64,000 nucleotides of DNA, taken from NCBI GenBank assembly GCA_036847185.1, contig DAIUAM010000005.1:28630-92629 (forward strand). Direction: 5' to 3'. Positions 50,558 through 58,706 of this stretch are shown here, one piece after another. Made by a program: the position numbers and the translations under genes. The number at the start of each line of letters is the position of its first letter. Position 1 is the first letter of the stretch. This DNA comes from UBA4738 sp002413305. GTDB lineage: Bacteria > Actinomycetota > UBA4738. The notes under the pieces were generated by a model, which was not told the DNA's origin, searched no databases, and saw nothing but the letters and a program-made list of their open reading frames with translations.

Positions 50558-53236
50558 TCATTCGCCCCGCAGCGCTTCGGCCGGCGAGCTCCGGTAGGCG
50601 AGCAGGAGCGGCCCTCCGATCGCCAGCGTGGTCGCCAAGACAGCGACGATGGCTCCGGCGACGGCTCCACTGAGCGCCTGGCTCCCTGACTCCCCGGCGA
50701 CCATGCCTCCGGCCCACACCACGAGCCCACCCAACAGACCGCCAAGGGCGCCGATGGCGATCCCCTGAGCGGCTAGCAACACTGTCACTCGTGCCCGCGG
50801 CCACCCGAAGGCTCGGAGCACGGCGAACTCACTCTGTCGCTCCAGATAGCCGAGGGTGACGATCTGCCCCGCGGCGATGGCCCCAAAGACCAAGGACAGC
50901 ACGGCGATCACCACATGGAACGGCCTGACCTGGCCTCCGAGGAAGATCCCCAGCGTGGTGACGTCGAGCCGATCCCGAAACGCCCTGGTCGCAAGGAGCA
51001 CTCCTCCGAACAATGCCGCCCCCAGGGCCACCGCCCCGATCCCGAGCAGGGACTCGACGCGACGGATCCCTGCCAGGTCGCGGAGCCCGAGCAGCGCGGC
51101 TGACCCCGGCGGCCTGCTTCGACGGACCCGAGCTCGGCCGCGGATCACTGTGACGGCGCTGCCTCGGGCTGCCGACAGAGCGGGGATCACACCCGCCACA
51201 CCCGCCACCGTGACGGCCAGGACCAGGGACACAGGCGCCAGGCCGATCGGAAGAGAGTGGAGCAGGAACAATCGAAGCCCGATTCCCCCGAGCATGGCCA
51301 CCATGCCCACGGCGCAGCCCAGGAGCACCATTTCGACCTCCACCAGCCAGGCGATCCGAAGTACGGGCCACCCGATGGCTCGGAGCACCCCGAACTCCGC
51401 CTGGCGGCGTCTCACGGAGACGAAGGCCGACTCCCCGACAAGGATGATCGCTCCCACCAGCACCAAAGCAAACAATGTGAGGTCCTGGGCTCGGACGGCC
51501 GTCGTGAACCGGATGGCCACACCCTTCTCCCACCACGGCTCCGACACGGTCAGCGCAGGCCTTCCGAAGCTCCCCGCAGGGAGCCCGACCCGAACCGTTC
51601 GCGTGGAGGAGCCCTTCACGACGTCGACCTGAAGTCCGGTCGCGTCGTGGATCCGAGCCGCGACCAGCTCGAGGCGGGCCTGGGACGCCGCCCCCGGCGT
51701 TCGCGTATCGCTCACTCGAACTCGGATCACGCTGATGAACGCCTTGCCTGGTTGCCCCCGGTAGCGCTTGGGGTTCGCCAGCCACGCAGCCCCATCCAAG
51801 GTGGTCAGGAGGAGCGGCGGGCTATTCACGTACCCGGCCATGGACCGGGTAGGCCCGAGCGCTCGACCGTCGGGCAACTCCACACTCGGCAGCGAGTAAG
51901 TCTCGAGGCCTCCTCCTGCGAGCGGGTCGAAGCCACGCAGGCACGTCGGGTCGTACTGGCCGACCGCGTTCCACAGCTTGAAACGGTACGGGGTCCCCGG
52001 GAAGGGCGGATATCCGTCCTGGTGCTCGACCACGGGACGAAACCACGCCTCTTTGGCCTCGGGTGGGATCAGCAGTTGATCGACGATGCCCACCTCCGAG
52101 GACGTATTGGACCTCTTGTAGATCCCGAGTTGTGCGGGCCGATCCTCGGCGCGAAGCGCCCCGGATGAGGCGCCACTTCCGCCCCCCGACGTGGTCCCAT
52201 AGGACACGTCGCCGGCCGACCAGATCGGCCACGGGTCGAGGTAGTCGTGGATCGATGGCAAGTAGTCGGCATAGAGGTCCGCCGAGCTGCTGGTGTGCGT
52301 TTCCACGGGCTGCCAGGACCCAAGCTCCTGTGGGGAAGTCCCATGGGCGAGCAGCCCTGGGCGGGTCGCGCGCTCGATGCGGATGGTCAGCGTCTGGTCG
52401 ATGAACGCATGCGTGCTGACGAGCACCGGGATTCGTTCGAACGGGGGATCCTCGTCCTTCCCCGATGCGAGCGGATGGTCACCGGTGAAGAGGTATCGAC
52501 CCGTCGCCACACATCGGTCGAGCCCGGCGATCTTGGCCTCGGCAACGGGGTCGATCCCGGCGATGACGATCGGCTGCAGGAGGGGAAGGTAGTACCTGGC
52601 ATCACGGGTCGAAGGGTAGTGACCGACCTCGCATCCGGGCCCGAAGCCGCAGACGCGTCCCGCGAAGCAGTTCACGGGGTACGAGCAATCGACCTCTCCG
52701 CCACCACGGAGGTGCAACAACCCGCCCGTGGGACGGGCGTTCAGATCGCCGTTCTTCGCGATCACCACGTAGCGCTGCTCCACCGGGTAGCGGGAGAGCC
52801 CGGCGTCACCAGTTGCCGTGACCGTTACCCGATACGCGGTCGTCGTTCCGGGGCCGGCCGCGCTCAGAGCTTGGAAGTAGGCCGAAGGCCACTCCACGAA
52901 CCCCACCGTGGCGACCGGGGCCGCGACGTCGACGCCCGGGATGGACCGGATGGCCTCCAGCTGTTTCGCGGTGATCCCGCCGAGGAGGCCGCTCACGTAG
53001 TTCGGTCGGATCAGCCCGTTGGTGACTTCCAGGGGAGAACGTGAGCCAACTGGGCGGACCAGCAAGTCGTAGGGTGTGGTCCATGCCCGGCCGATGTCTC
53101 CGCTGAGGGCGGCGCGTGTGGTCTTCGCCGTACCGGCCAATATCAGGAAGCTCATCGTCGCCGTCAGCAGAGCCGCCGCGGACAGGATCGTGGCAGTCCG
53201 TCGGGAGAACAGCTCCCGAAACCCAAGCCTGATCAC
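50558..53236 (-). CDS. FtsX-type ABC permease with very large outside domain (copy A)
   Basis: An 892-residue paralogue of the permease at 43227. It shares the same opening (PYDLLVRPVGS, GLIRPNYVSGLLGGIT, IPGVDVAAPVATVGFVEWPS), the same domain order and the coupling helices EFGVLRAIGWPVLRIAWLVE and EFAVLRAFGWPRARVTVLLA. The outer domain has CSYPVNCFAGRVCGFGPGC, aligning with copy B's four cysteines, and more Gly/Ser linkers. The ATG overlaps its ATPase. A gene order of ATPase then permease then small proteins recurs in the second copy, so the whole module was probably duplicated. Confidence 0.87.
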   Translation of the reverse strand: MIRLGFRELFSRRTATILSAAALLTATMSFLILAGTAKTTRAALSGDIGRAWTTPYDLLVRPVGSRSPLEVTNGLIRPNYVSGLLGGITAKQLEAIRSIPGVDVAAPVATVGFVEWPSAYFQALSAAGPGTTTAYRVTVTATGDAGLSRYPVEQRYVVIAKNGDLNARPTGGLLHLRGGGEVDCSYPVNCFAGRVCGFGPGCEVGHYPSTRDARYYLPLLQPIVIAGIDPVAEAKIAGLDRCVATGRYLFTGDHPLASGKDEDPPFERIPVLVSTHAFIDQTLTIRIERATRPGLLAHGTSPQELGSWQPVETHTSSSADLYADYLPSIHDYLDPWPIWSAGDVSYGTTSGGGSGASSGALRAEDRPAQLGIYKRSNTSSEVGIVDQLLIPPEAKEAWFRPVVEHQDGYPPFPGTPYRFKLWNAVGQYDPTCLRGFDPLAGGGLETYSLPSVELPDGRALGPTRSMAGYVNSPPLLLTTLDGAAWLANPKRYRGQPGKAFISVIRVRVSDTRTPGAASQARLELVAARIHDATGLQVDVVKGSSTRTVRVGLPAGSFGRPALTVSEPWWEKGVAIRFTTAVRAQDLTLFALVLVGAIILVGESAFVSVRRRQAEFGVLRAIGWPVLRIAWLVEVEMVLLGCAVGMVAMLGGIGLRLFLLHSLPIGLAPVSLVLAVTVAGVAGVIPALSAARGSAVTVIRGRARVRRSRPPGSAALLGLRDLAGIRRVESLLGIGAVALGAALFGGVLLATRAFRDRLDVTTLGIFLGGQVRPFHVVIAVLSLVFGAIAAGQIVTLGYLERQSEFAVLRAFGWPRARVTVLLAAQGIAIGALGGLLGGLVVWAGGMVAGESGSQALSGAVAGAIVAVLATTLAIGGPLLLAYRSSPAEALRGE

Positions 53237-53979
53237 AACACGTCACCGGCGGATGGCGATCCCATCGCAGCGACTTCGTGATCCGAACCGTCGCGGACGG
53301 TCCCACCAACCAAGTGCACGATCCGGTCGGCAGCTCCAGAGACGGTCTGGTCATGCGTCGCCAGGACGAGCGTCAGGCTGAAGCGCTCCTGGAGCTCGCG
53401 GAGCAAGGCCACGAGGTCCTGGGTGGTTTCGTCGTCAAGGTTCCCCGTTGGCTCGTCCGCCAGGAGCAGCGGGGGGCTTCCCAGGAGCGCCCGTGCGACG
53501 CCGACCCGCTGGCGCTCGCCACCGGAGAGCTTGGCGGGAGGGAAGTCCATCCGCGCATCGAGCCCGACCGCCACGAGCAAGGCCCGTGCCTCCGTGACGA
53601 GCTCCCGGCGAGACCGCCAGGGGAGACGGGCGACGACCACGTTCTCAAGGGCCGTCAGTCCCGGGAGCAGGTGCGGATCCTGGAACACGAGACCGACCGA
53701 CCCGGCTCGGAATGCCGTCAGCTGCCGTTCGCGAAGAGCGTTGAGCGATCGCCCAAGCGTGATCACCTCGCCGGCAGTGGGCCGATCAAGCCCAATCATG
53801 AGGTTCAGCAGCGTGGTCTTGCCAGAGCCGGAAGGCCCCGTCACCGCGACGATCTCACCCCTTCCGATGGAAAGGGTGACGTCGCGCAGGGCATGGATCG
53901 TTCCGGTCGAACCGTCGTAGGAGCGAGATACATCGCGGAACTCAACGGCCTGATCTGACTCGATCGCCGCTAGCGACAT
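53233..53979 (-). CDS. ABC transporter ATPase of the LolD/MacB type (copy A)
   Basis: A 248-residue ATPase starting MSLAAIESDQAVEFRDVSRS behind GGGAGAG. Walker A GPSGSGKTTLLN, signature LSGGERQRVGVARALLG, Walker B LLLADEPTGNLD and VLATHDQ. It is closely like the copy at 45899, including FQDPHLLPGLTALENVV. It lies 46 nt after the anti-sigma-like gene, so sigma, membrane regulator and transporter seem to be one transcript. Confidence 0.9.
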   Translation of the reverse strand: MSLAAIESDQAVEFRDVSRSYDGSTGTIHALRDVTLSIGRGEIVAVTGPSGSGKTTLLNLMIGLDRPTAGEVITLGRSLNALRERQLTAFRAGSVGLVFQDPHLLPGLTALENVVVARLPWRSRRELVTEARALLVAVGLDARMDFPPAKLSGGERQRVGVARALLGSPPLLLADEPTGNLDDETTQDLVALLRELQERFSLTLVLATHDQTVSGAADRIVHLVGGTVRDGSDHEVAAMGSPSAGDVL

Positions 53980-54025
53980 CGATGCTCTCTCCCTTCGGGA
54001 TGTGAGCCCTGTACCCGACTCGGCA

Positions 54026-54727
54026 CTACGGGGGCGTCAGAAACACGGCCGACAGCGTTTTCCCGTCCGCTGAGAGCACGTCGGCACGAACAGGCCAGGC
54101 GTTCCCCGACCACACCAACAGGTACCGCCCATCGACCGGTCTCACGGTGGCAACCTCGCCGGTCGACCACACCAGGTCGACGCGAGCCGCCGCGTGCGTC
54201 ACCAGCCCATACACGGCATTGAACTCGGTAGTGGGTCGCGGGTCACCATCGCGATGGACCCCTCCACGAGCCTGGCCGATGTGGATCGGATCGTGCCCAA
54301 GGGCCTTTACGCAGTCGTGTCCACCGTCCTGGAATGTCCACGAGGGGCCGATGGCCAGAGGTCCGGCGCTGAGGCACGAGTTGTCCATCCCCACGCCGAA
54401 CCAGAACGGCCCGAGGAGCTGAGCCGGCCCGCCCCCCATCGAACGCTGGGCGATGAGGCCGACAGGGATGACACCAGGCGTCGAGCTCGGGGAAGGGCTG
54501 GTCGTCGTTGAAGGATGATGAGGCGGGGCGGGACGCACGGCTCGAAGCAGCGCAACGCTACCGACCCCTCCGGCAGCGACCAACAGGGCGATCGCCCCCA
54601 CCATCATGCGATTGCGTCGATGGCGGCGTTTCTGGTAGCGGCGCAGACGCTCGAAGCCATCAGGGGGGAGTGGAAGAGAGCCGACCGCCCGGTCCGCACG
54701 CTCGAGGATGTCCGTCAGATCATTCAT
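54026..54727 (-). CDS. Single-pass membrane protein, anti-sigma-like partner of ECF sigma
   Basis: A 233-residue protein whose ATG overlaps the sigma gene stop by 8 nt. Residues 1-42 are cytoplasmic and acidic then basic (MNDLTDILERADRAVGSLPL, RYQKRRHRRN), residues 43-62 form one membrane helix (MVGAIALLVAAGGVGSVALL), then a Ser/Pro/Thr linker and a beta-rich outer domain (FWFGVGMDNSCLSAGP, YGLVTHAAARVDLVWSTGEV). The typical zinc-binding anti-sigma motif (HxxxCxxC) is absent. Position and topology suggest control of the sigma factor, but this is not shown by motifs. Confidence 0.6.
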   Translation of the reverse strand: MNDLTDILERADRAVGSLPLPPDGFERLRRYQKRRHRRNRMMVGAIALLVAAGGVGSVALLRAVRPAPPHHPSTTTSPSPSSTPGVIPVGLIAQRSMGGGPAQLLGPFWFGVGMDNSCLSAGPLAIGPSWTFQDGGHDCVKALGHDPIHIGQARGGVHRDGDPRPTTEFNAVYGLVTHAAARVDLVWSTGEVATVRPVDGRYLLVWSGNAWPVRADVLSADGKTLSAVFLTPP

Positions 54728-55286
54728 CTCTTGCCTCCCCAGTCACGCGGACGCGTGCCCGGGCCTGCGAGACAAGGGTCCGCACCGTCCCGGGGCGGAT
54801 GGCAAGCGCGACCGCTGCCTCCTCGATCGTGTACCCGAGCAGCTCCGTAAGAACCACGGCCGCCCGCTGACGCCGTGTCAGGGTTCGGAGCATCCTGAAA
54901 GCTGCGTCCCTCTCCTCCACGACTAAGAGCGGGTCCGGGGCCTCCCTCCCGAGGCTGAGCTTCGTCTTCGCCACGTAGGCGGCGTGACGGTAGCGACTGC
55001 GGAAAAGGTTCATCGCCGTCCGGTGCAAGTAGCCGACCGGATTCGCGAGCTGGCCTACGTAGCCCCACCGCTCCAACAGTTTGAAGAAGGCTTCCTGCGT
55101 CAGGTCGTCAGCTTCGTGGACGCTCCCGGTGACCAGGACGAGCAGCCTGAACAAGCGCCCTCTCTCTTGGTCGAAGAACGACTCGAAGTCTCGTGCCGGA
55201 CTCGACTCTCGCTCCCGACTCCCTGTTCCAACCGTCCGGATCCCCATCATTTCCACTACGTAACGCACCAGGGACCCGTTCCGCAT
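54720..55286 (-). CDS. ECF sigma factor (SigE-like subgroup)
   Basis: A sigma-70 family ECF factor of 176-188 residues. Region 2: FESFFDQERGRLFRLLVLVT, ADDLTQEAFFKLLERW and NPVGYLHRTAMNLFRSRYRH. Region 4: MLRTLTRRQRAAVVLTELLG YTIEEAAVALAIRPGTVRTL. The start could be the ATG at 55286 or the double ATG at 55250; neither has a strong ribosome site. It is divergent from a propeller lipoprotein gene and directs the operon that follows, or an outside regulon. ECF factors answer envelope or chemical stress. Confidence 0.87.
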   Translation of the reverse strand: MRNGSLVRYVVEMMGIRTVGTGSRERESSPARDFESFFDQERGRLFRLLVLVTGSVHEADDLTQEAFFKLLERWGYVGQLANPVGYLHRTAMNLFRSRYRHAAYVAKTKLSLGREAPDPLLVVEERDAAFRMLRTLTRRQRAAVVLTELLGYTIEEAAVALAIRPGTVRTLVSQARARVRVTGEARDE

Positions 55287-55409
55287 AGGAGGGCCTGCCA
55301 TGTTCTTGGGGTACCGACCGCGGGAGGAACCGGCTGCGCTCTGCGTGCGTACCTCCTCCGGCCAAGAAGGAGCGAGGAACCGAGAGGGAAGCGAGGACGT
55401 GTTGCCGAA

Positions 55410-56336
55410 GTGAGTGCTCGATGTCGGTTGCTTGCGGGCTTGTCCGCTCTCCTCGCGTTCTTGGCTGCCTGCGGGGGCGCGACCGGTCAGCTCGCTCCCA
55501 CCCGAACCCCGCCCAGCCAAAGCCCGCCTTCCGGATCGATGCCCGCACCGAGTGGAGGCGGCGCACTCGACCCTGGGCTCCTTCGGGGCCGCATCGTCTT
55601 CTCGATGGACGACGATATCTACCTCATCAACGCCGATGGGTCTGGCCTGCGCAGACTGACGTCCAATCCTGGGGAGGAATTCGATCCCGCGTGGTCTCCG
55701 GACGGCACCAACGTCGTCTATCGGGACTCGCGTCGGGGGATCAACAACGACGACGAGGTCTTCGAGATGACCGCCAACGGATCCCAGCAACGAGACCTCA
55801 CGAACGATCCCGCCAACGAGTGGGGCCCAGCGTGGTCCCCAGTCGGGTCGATGATCGCCTTCAGCTCCGATCGAGGGGGCCTCCCACAGATCTATCTCAT
55901 GCATTCGGACGGCTCCGGGCAGACCCGCCTGACCGACATCGAGGGTGAGTACCCGGCTTGGTCACCCGACGGAACGAAGATCGCGTTCATGTCCCAAGCT
56001 GGGGCGCCGGGCCCTGGGGGAGCGCCCGGCTACGAGATCTTCGTCATGGATGCCGACGGGTCGGCGCTTCAGGGGCTCACCCATGCCCCGGGAGAGGATG
56101 GGTGGCCGGCGTGGTCGAGGGATGGAAGCCAGATCGCCTTCTCCTCCACTCGTGATGACCACGGACAGCTCGGGCCCGATGGGCCTCTGTTCGACGTCTA
56201 CGTGATGAACGCGGACGGCTCCGATCAGAGAAGAGTCACAGAGAGGTTCGGTCAATTCACCACGTGGTCGCCCGACGGCCGGTACATCTGGTTTCCCCGG
56301 GTGGCTACGTCGTGCGACCAGACGGTTCAGGAGTGA
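55410..56336 (+). CDS. TolB-like six-bladed propeller lipoprotein with a 3' frameshift
   Basis: From a GTG at 55410 the protein begins with a signal and lipobox LAAC at Cys21, then a Ser/Pro-rich linker and PD40/TolB repeats: DDIYLINADGSGLRRLT, DEVFEMTANGSQQRDLT, PQIYLMHSDGSGQTRLT, YEIFVMDADGSALQGLT and FDVYVMNADGSDQRRVT. Each ends in a WSPDG turn. The frame as read stops at 56336 after 308 residues and an unusual end. In the -1 frame the sequence continues from about 56300 as a sixth repeat (YVVRPDGSGVTQLSASG, then FADWRG) to a stop at 56393-56395, so a base is missing in CCCCGGG. Divergent from the ECF sigma gene. Confidence 0.75.
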   Translation: MSARCRLLAGLSALLAFLAACGGATGQLAPTRTPPSQSPPSGSMPAPSGGGALDPGLLRGRIVFSMDDDIYLINADGSGLRRLTSNPGEEFDPAWSPDGTNVVYRDSRRGINNDDEVFEMTANGSQQRDLTNDPANEWGPAWSPVGSMIAFSSDRGGLPQIYLMHSDGSGQTRLTDIEGEYPAWSPDGTKIAFMSQAGAPGPGGAPGYEIFVMDADGSALQGLTHAPGEDGWPAWSRDGSQIAFSSTRDDHGQLGPDGPLFDVYVMNADGSDQRRVTERFGQFTTWSPDGRYIWFPRVATSCDQTVQE

Positions 56337-56337
56337 C

Positions 56338-56616
56338 TCAACTGTCCGCCAGTGGGCCGGGCGGGGGACTGGACTTCGCCGACTGGCGCGGATGAATGGC
56401 TGGCGGTATGGAGCGGCGCTTGCCCCCCACCTCGGCGGATGGTGGTCTGAACACGGCCCTGAACACCGCTGTCTGCGCGGATCTCCTGCAGCGGGCGGAG
56501 CAATGGCTCCGCCGGAGGAAATCGGTCAGCCCCTCGAGCGCTCCGTTCGGAAGCGTCCGACGGACGAGAGGAACCCCACAGCCGGCGCACCGGGGTCCGC
56601 CAATCCCGTCTTCCAC
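56338..56616 (-). CDS. Possible small zinc-ribbon protein
   Basis: A 92-residue frame beginning MEDGIGGPRCAGCGVPLVRR, then FLRRSHCSARCRRSAQ. The CxxC...CxxxC spacing and the 'FRRRxxCSxxCR' pattern resemble small zinc-binding proteins of actinobacteria and phages. The C-terminal half looks random, and the 3' end overlaps the extended reading of the lipoprotein gene on the other strand. Weak support only. Confidence 0.3.
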   Translation of the reverse strand: MEDGIGGPRCAGCGVPLVRRTLPNGALEGLTDFLRRSHCSARCRRSAQTAVFRAVFRPPSAEVGGKRRSIPPAIHPRQSAKSSPPPGPLADS

Positions 56617-56961
56617 CCCTGTCTCCTCTGTTCCGGGCAGCTGGCTGCGGTCGGTCCCGACCTATGGGGCGCCGGATCTCCTCAGGTCTGAGTCCACCCC
56701 CCAAATCACCCGATATATGATGCCTATCCTCCCCAGTTCGCATAGGCGTTCGATCGATTCGACCGGTCGCTTGCCCTACCGCTGCCCATGTGCCATGGCT
56801 TGATCCGGTTCACCGAGCACCTGGTGCCGGGCCTTCGCTGCTCGAATGAGGGCGTTGTATCCGGTTCGCCGGCTGCCCATTCGGACGGAAGCGAAGGGCT
56901 TGCGTGAACGTGGAAACGAGTGCAGCGTAGGGCGGTTGGTTGCTGTTGCCGGGAGGGACCG
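56617..56961. other. 345-bp upstream region of the SLOG gene without a clear gene
   Basis: No convincing frame or RNA. There is an AT-richer patch near 56700-56760 (ATATATGATGCC and TTCGATCGATTCG) that may hold the promoter for the SLOG gene. Confidence 0.45.
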
Positions 56962-58587
56962 ATGAGCGACAAACGGGGGCCGGGCGGTCCAGGCTCGATC
57001 CCGTTCCGGATGCGGGTCGGGGTGACGGGTCACCGCGATCTGCCGGACGACGCTTCCCTGCAGGCCCGGATCCGGGAGGCACTGGATCGCGTCCCCGGGC
57101 TGATCCCGAACGTTCGCCACACCCCGCTGGTGTTCACGGCGATCTCGGCGCTGGCCGAAGGAGCGGACCGGCTGGTCGCCAGGGAGATCCTCTCCCGGCC
57201 GGGCGGCGACCTGGAGGCGGTCCTCCCGCTGCCTTCGAAGGAGTACGCGACGGACTTCCAGTCGGAGCGATCCCGTGAGGAGTTCGAGCGCCTGCTCGAG
57301 TCGGCGAGCTCCGTGGAGGCGGGGCCTCTTCTGGGAAGCCGTGAGGAAGCCTATGAGCGAGCTGGCCGCCAGGTCGTGCGGCGGGCCGACATCCTGATCG
57401 CGCTTTGGGACGGTGAGGCGTCGGGGGGTCAGGGCGGCACCGCTGAGATCGTCGCCTACGCCCTGGGACAGGGCGTTCCCACCATCTGGATCCACACCGA
57501 AGGCGGCGGCCGGACCGAACTCCACCCGGGGCTCGGCCTGCGACGGGAGCGGGCCGGGACGCTTCGTTCGATCCAGCGATTCGAGGCAGCTCGACTCCCT
57601 CGGCGCCTCGCGGCGAGGAACATCGAAACGCACGCCACGCTCGTCCGGCCGGACATTCCCGCCACCGGCGAGCTCCCGGTCGGGACGCTCGCGGCGTGGG
57701 TCCAGCCGGGATTCGTCCGAGCCGACCTTCTGGCCCTGCGGTACCGGAACTGGTTCTTCGGCCTGGCGTACACGGTTATCGTTCTGGCGCTCGCGGCGGT
57801 GGCCACCGCCGGAGCGGTGGCGGTGTTCTTCCCGGCCCGACCGAGGTTCGCTCTGGTCGAGCTGGGCCTGCTCACCGCCCTGCTGGCGATCGTGGCGGCG
57901 GAGCGGGTCGTGCGGATCCACGACCGGTGGATCGATTGTCGGCTCCTCGCCGAACGGCTCCGTTCGTCCTTCTTCCTGGCCCTCACCGGGCTGAACCTCC
58001 GAGAGCATGCCGAAGGTCCGCCGGGCGACGAACCGGGTGCCTTCACCGCCGACTGGACATCGCAGGCCCACGAGGAGCTGTGGCGGCTCCGTCCACCGTT
58101 CGCGCCGACCGAGGCGGATGTGCCGGCGCTTCGCGAGTACCTGTCGGCGGTCTGGATCGCCGACCAGATCCGCTATCACACGAAGCGGAGGGGCCGGCTC
58201 GGCCGCTGGCATCAGGTGCTCCACCGGACCGCTGAGATCCTGTTCGGCCTGACGTTCGTGGCAGCCCTGCTGCACGGGCTGGAGCGCACCGAGGGCCCCG
58301 AGATCGCTGTGTCCGCTTCGGCCCATTGGCTGACGTTCGCCTCCATCGCTCTTCCCGCCATCGGCGCGGCCGTGACCGGGGTCGTCGGCCAGCGCGAGTT
58401 CCAGCGTCATGCCGAACGCAATCGGCGCATGGTCCGGAACCTGGCGCGGCGCACGCGAGACCTGCTGGAGGCGGAGAGCCTGGAACGGCTCCGGGCCGTC
58501 GCGGCCGAGATCGCCCGAAACGCCTTGGAGGAGAACAGCGACTGGCGCGGCGTGGAGTGGATCCATGAGATGGAGCCTCCCTACTAG
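56962..58587 (+). CDS. SLOG-domain protein with SLATT-like membrane segments
   Basis: A 541-residue protein behind GGGAGGG. Residues 16-180 form a Rossmann-like SLOG domain: VGVTGHRDLPD (G-x-x-GHR), SALAEGADRLVA, ALWDGEASGGQGGTAEIVAY (the GGT and acidic residues bind nucleotides or NAD-derived ligands). Residues 255-325 and 415-490 carry two pairs of membrane helices (WFFGLAYTVIVLALAAVATA, LVELGLLTALLAIVAAERVV; IALPAIGAAVTGVVGQ) flanked by SLATT-type features such as DRWIDCRLLAERLRSSFFLA and ADQIRYHTKRRG. SLOG proteins make or sense nucleotide signals and SLATT proteins are pore-like effectors in conflict systems. It is followed 119 nt later by a TIR protein. Confidence 0.75.
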   Translation: MSDKRGPGGPGSIPFRMRVGVTGHRDLPDDASLQARIREALDRVPGLIPNVRHTPLVFTAISALAEGADRLVAREILSRPGGDLEAVLPLPSKEYATDFQSERSREEFERLLESASSVEAGPLLGSREEAYERAGRQVVRRADILIALWDGEASGGQGGTAEIVAYALGQGVPTIWIHTEGGGRTELHPGLGLRRERAGTLRSIQRFEAARLPRRLAARNIETHATLVRPDIPATGELPVGTLAAWVQPGFVRADLLALRYRNWFFGLAYTVIVLALAAVATAGAVAVFFPARPRFALVELGLLTALLAIVAAERVVRIHDRWIDCRLLAERLRSSFFLALTGLNLREHAEGPPGDEPGAFTADWTSQAHEELWRLRPPFAPTEADVPALREYLSAVWIADQIRYHTKRRGRLGRWHQVLHRTAEILFGLTFVAALLHGLERTEGPEIAVSASAHWLTFASIALPAIGAAVTGVVGQREFQRHAERNRRMVRNLARRTRDLLEAESLERLRAVAAEIARNALEENSDWRGVEWIHEMEPPY

Positions 58588-58706
58588 CCAACGAAGAATC
58601 CCCTGAATGTCCTCTTGTCAGCTCACCGGTGCTGGGCCAGACTCGCCGGCAAGGGCACAGACGGGCCGACCCTGCGCTAGGGAAGCCTTCGGGGGCGACG
58701 CGCGAC

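Noticed and set aside
38404..57000. Direct repeat of the tmRNA 3' end as an attachment site
   Set aside because: I did not find a second copy or an integrase gene, so no integrated element is claimed.
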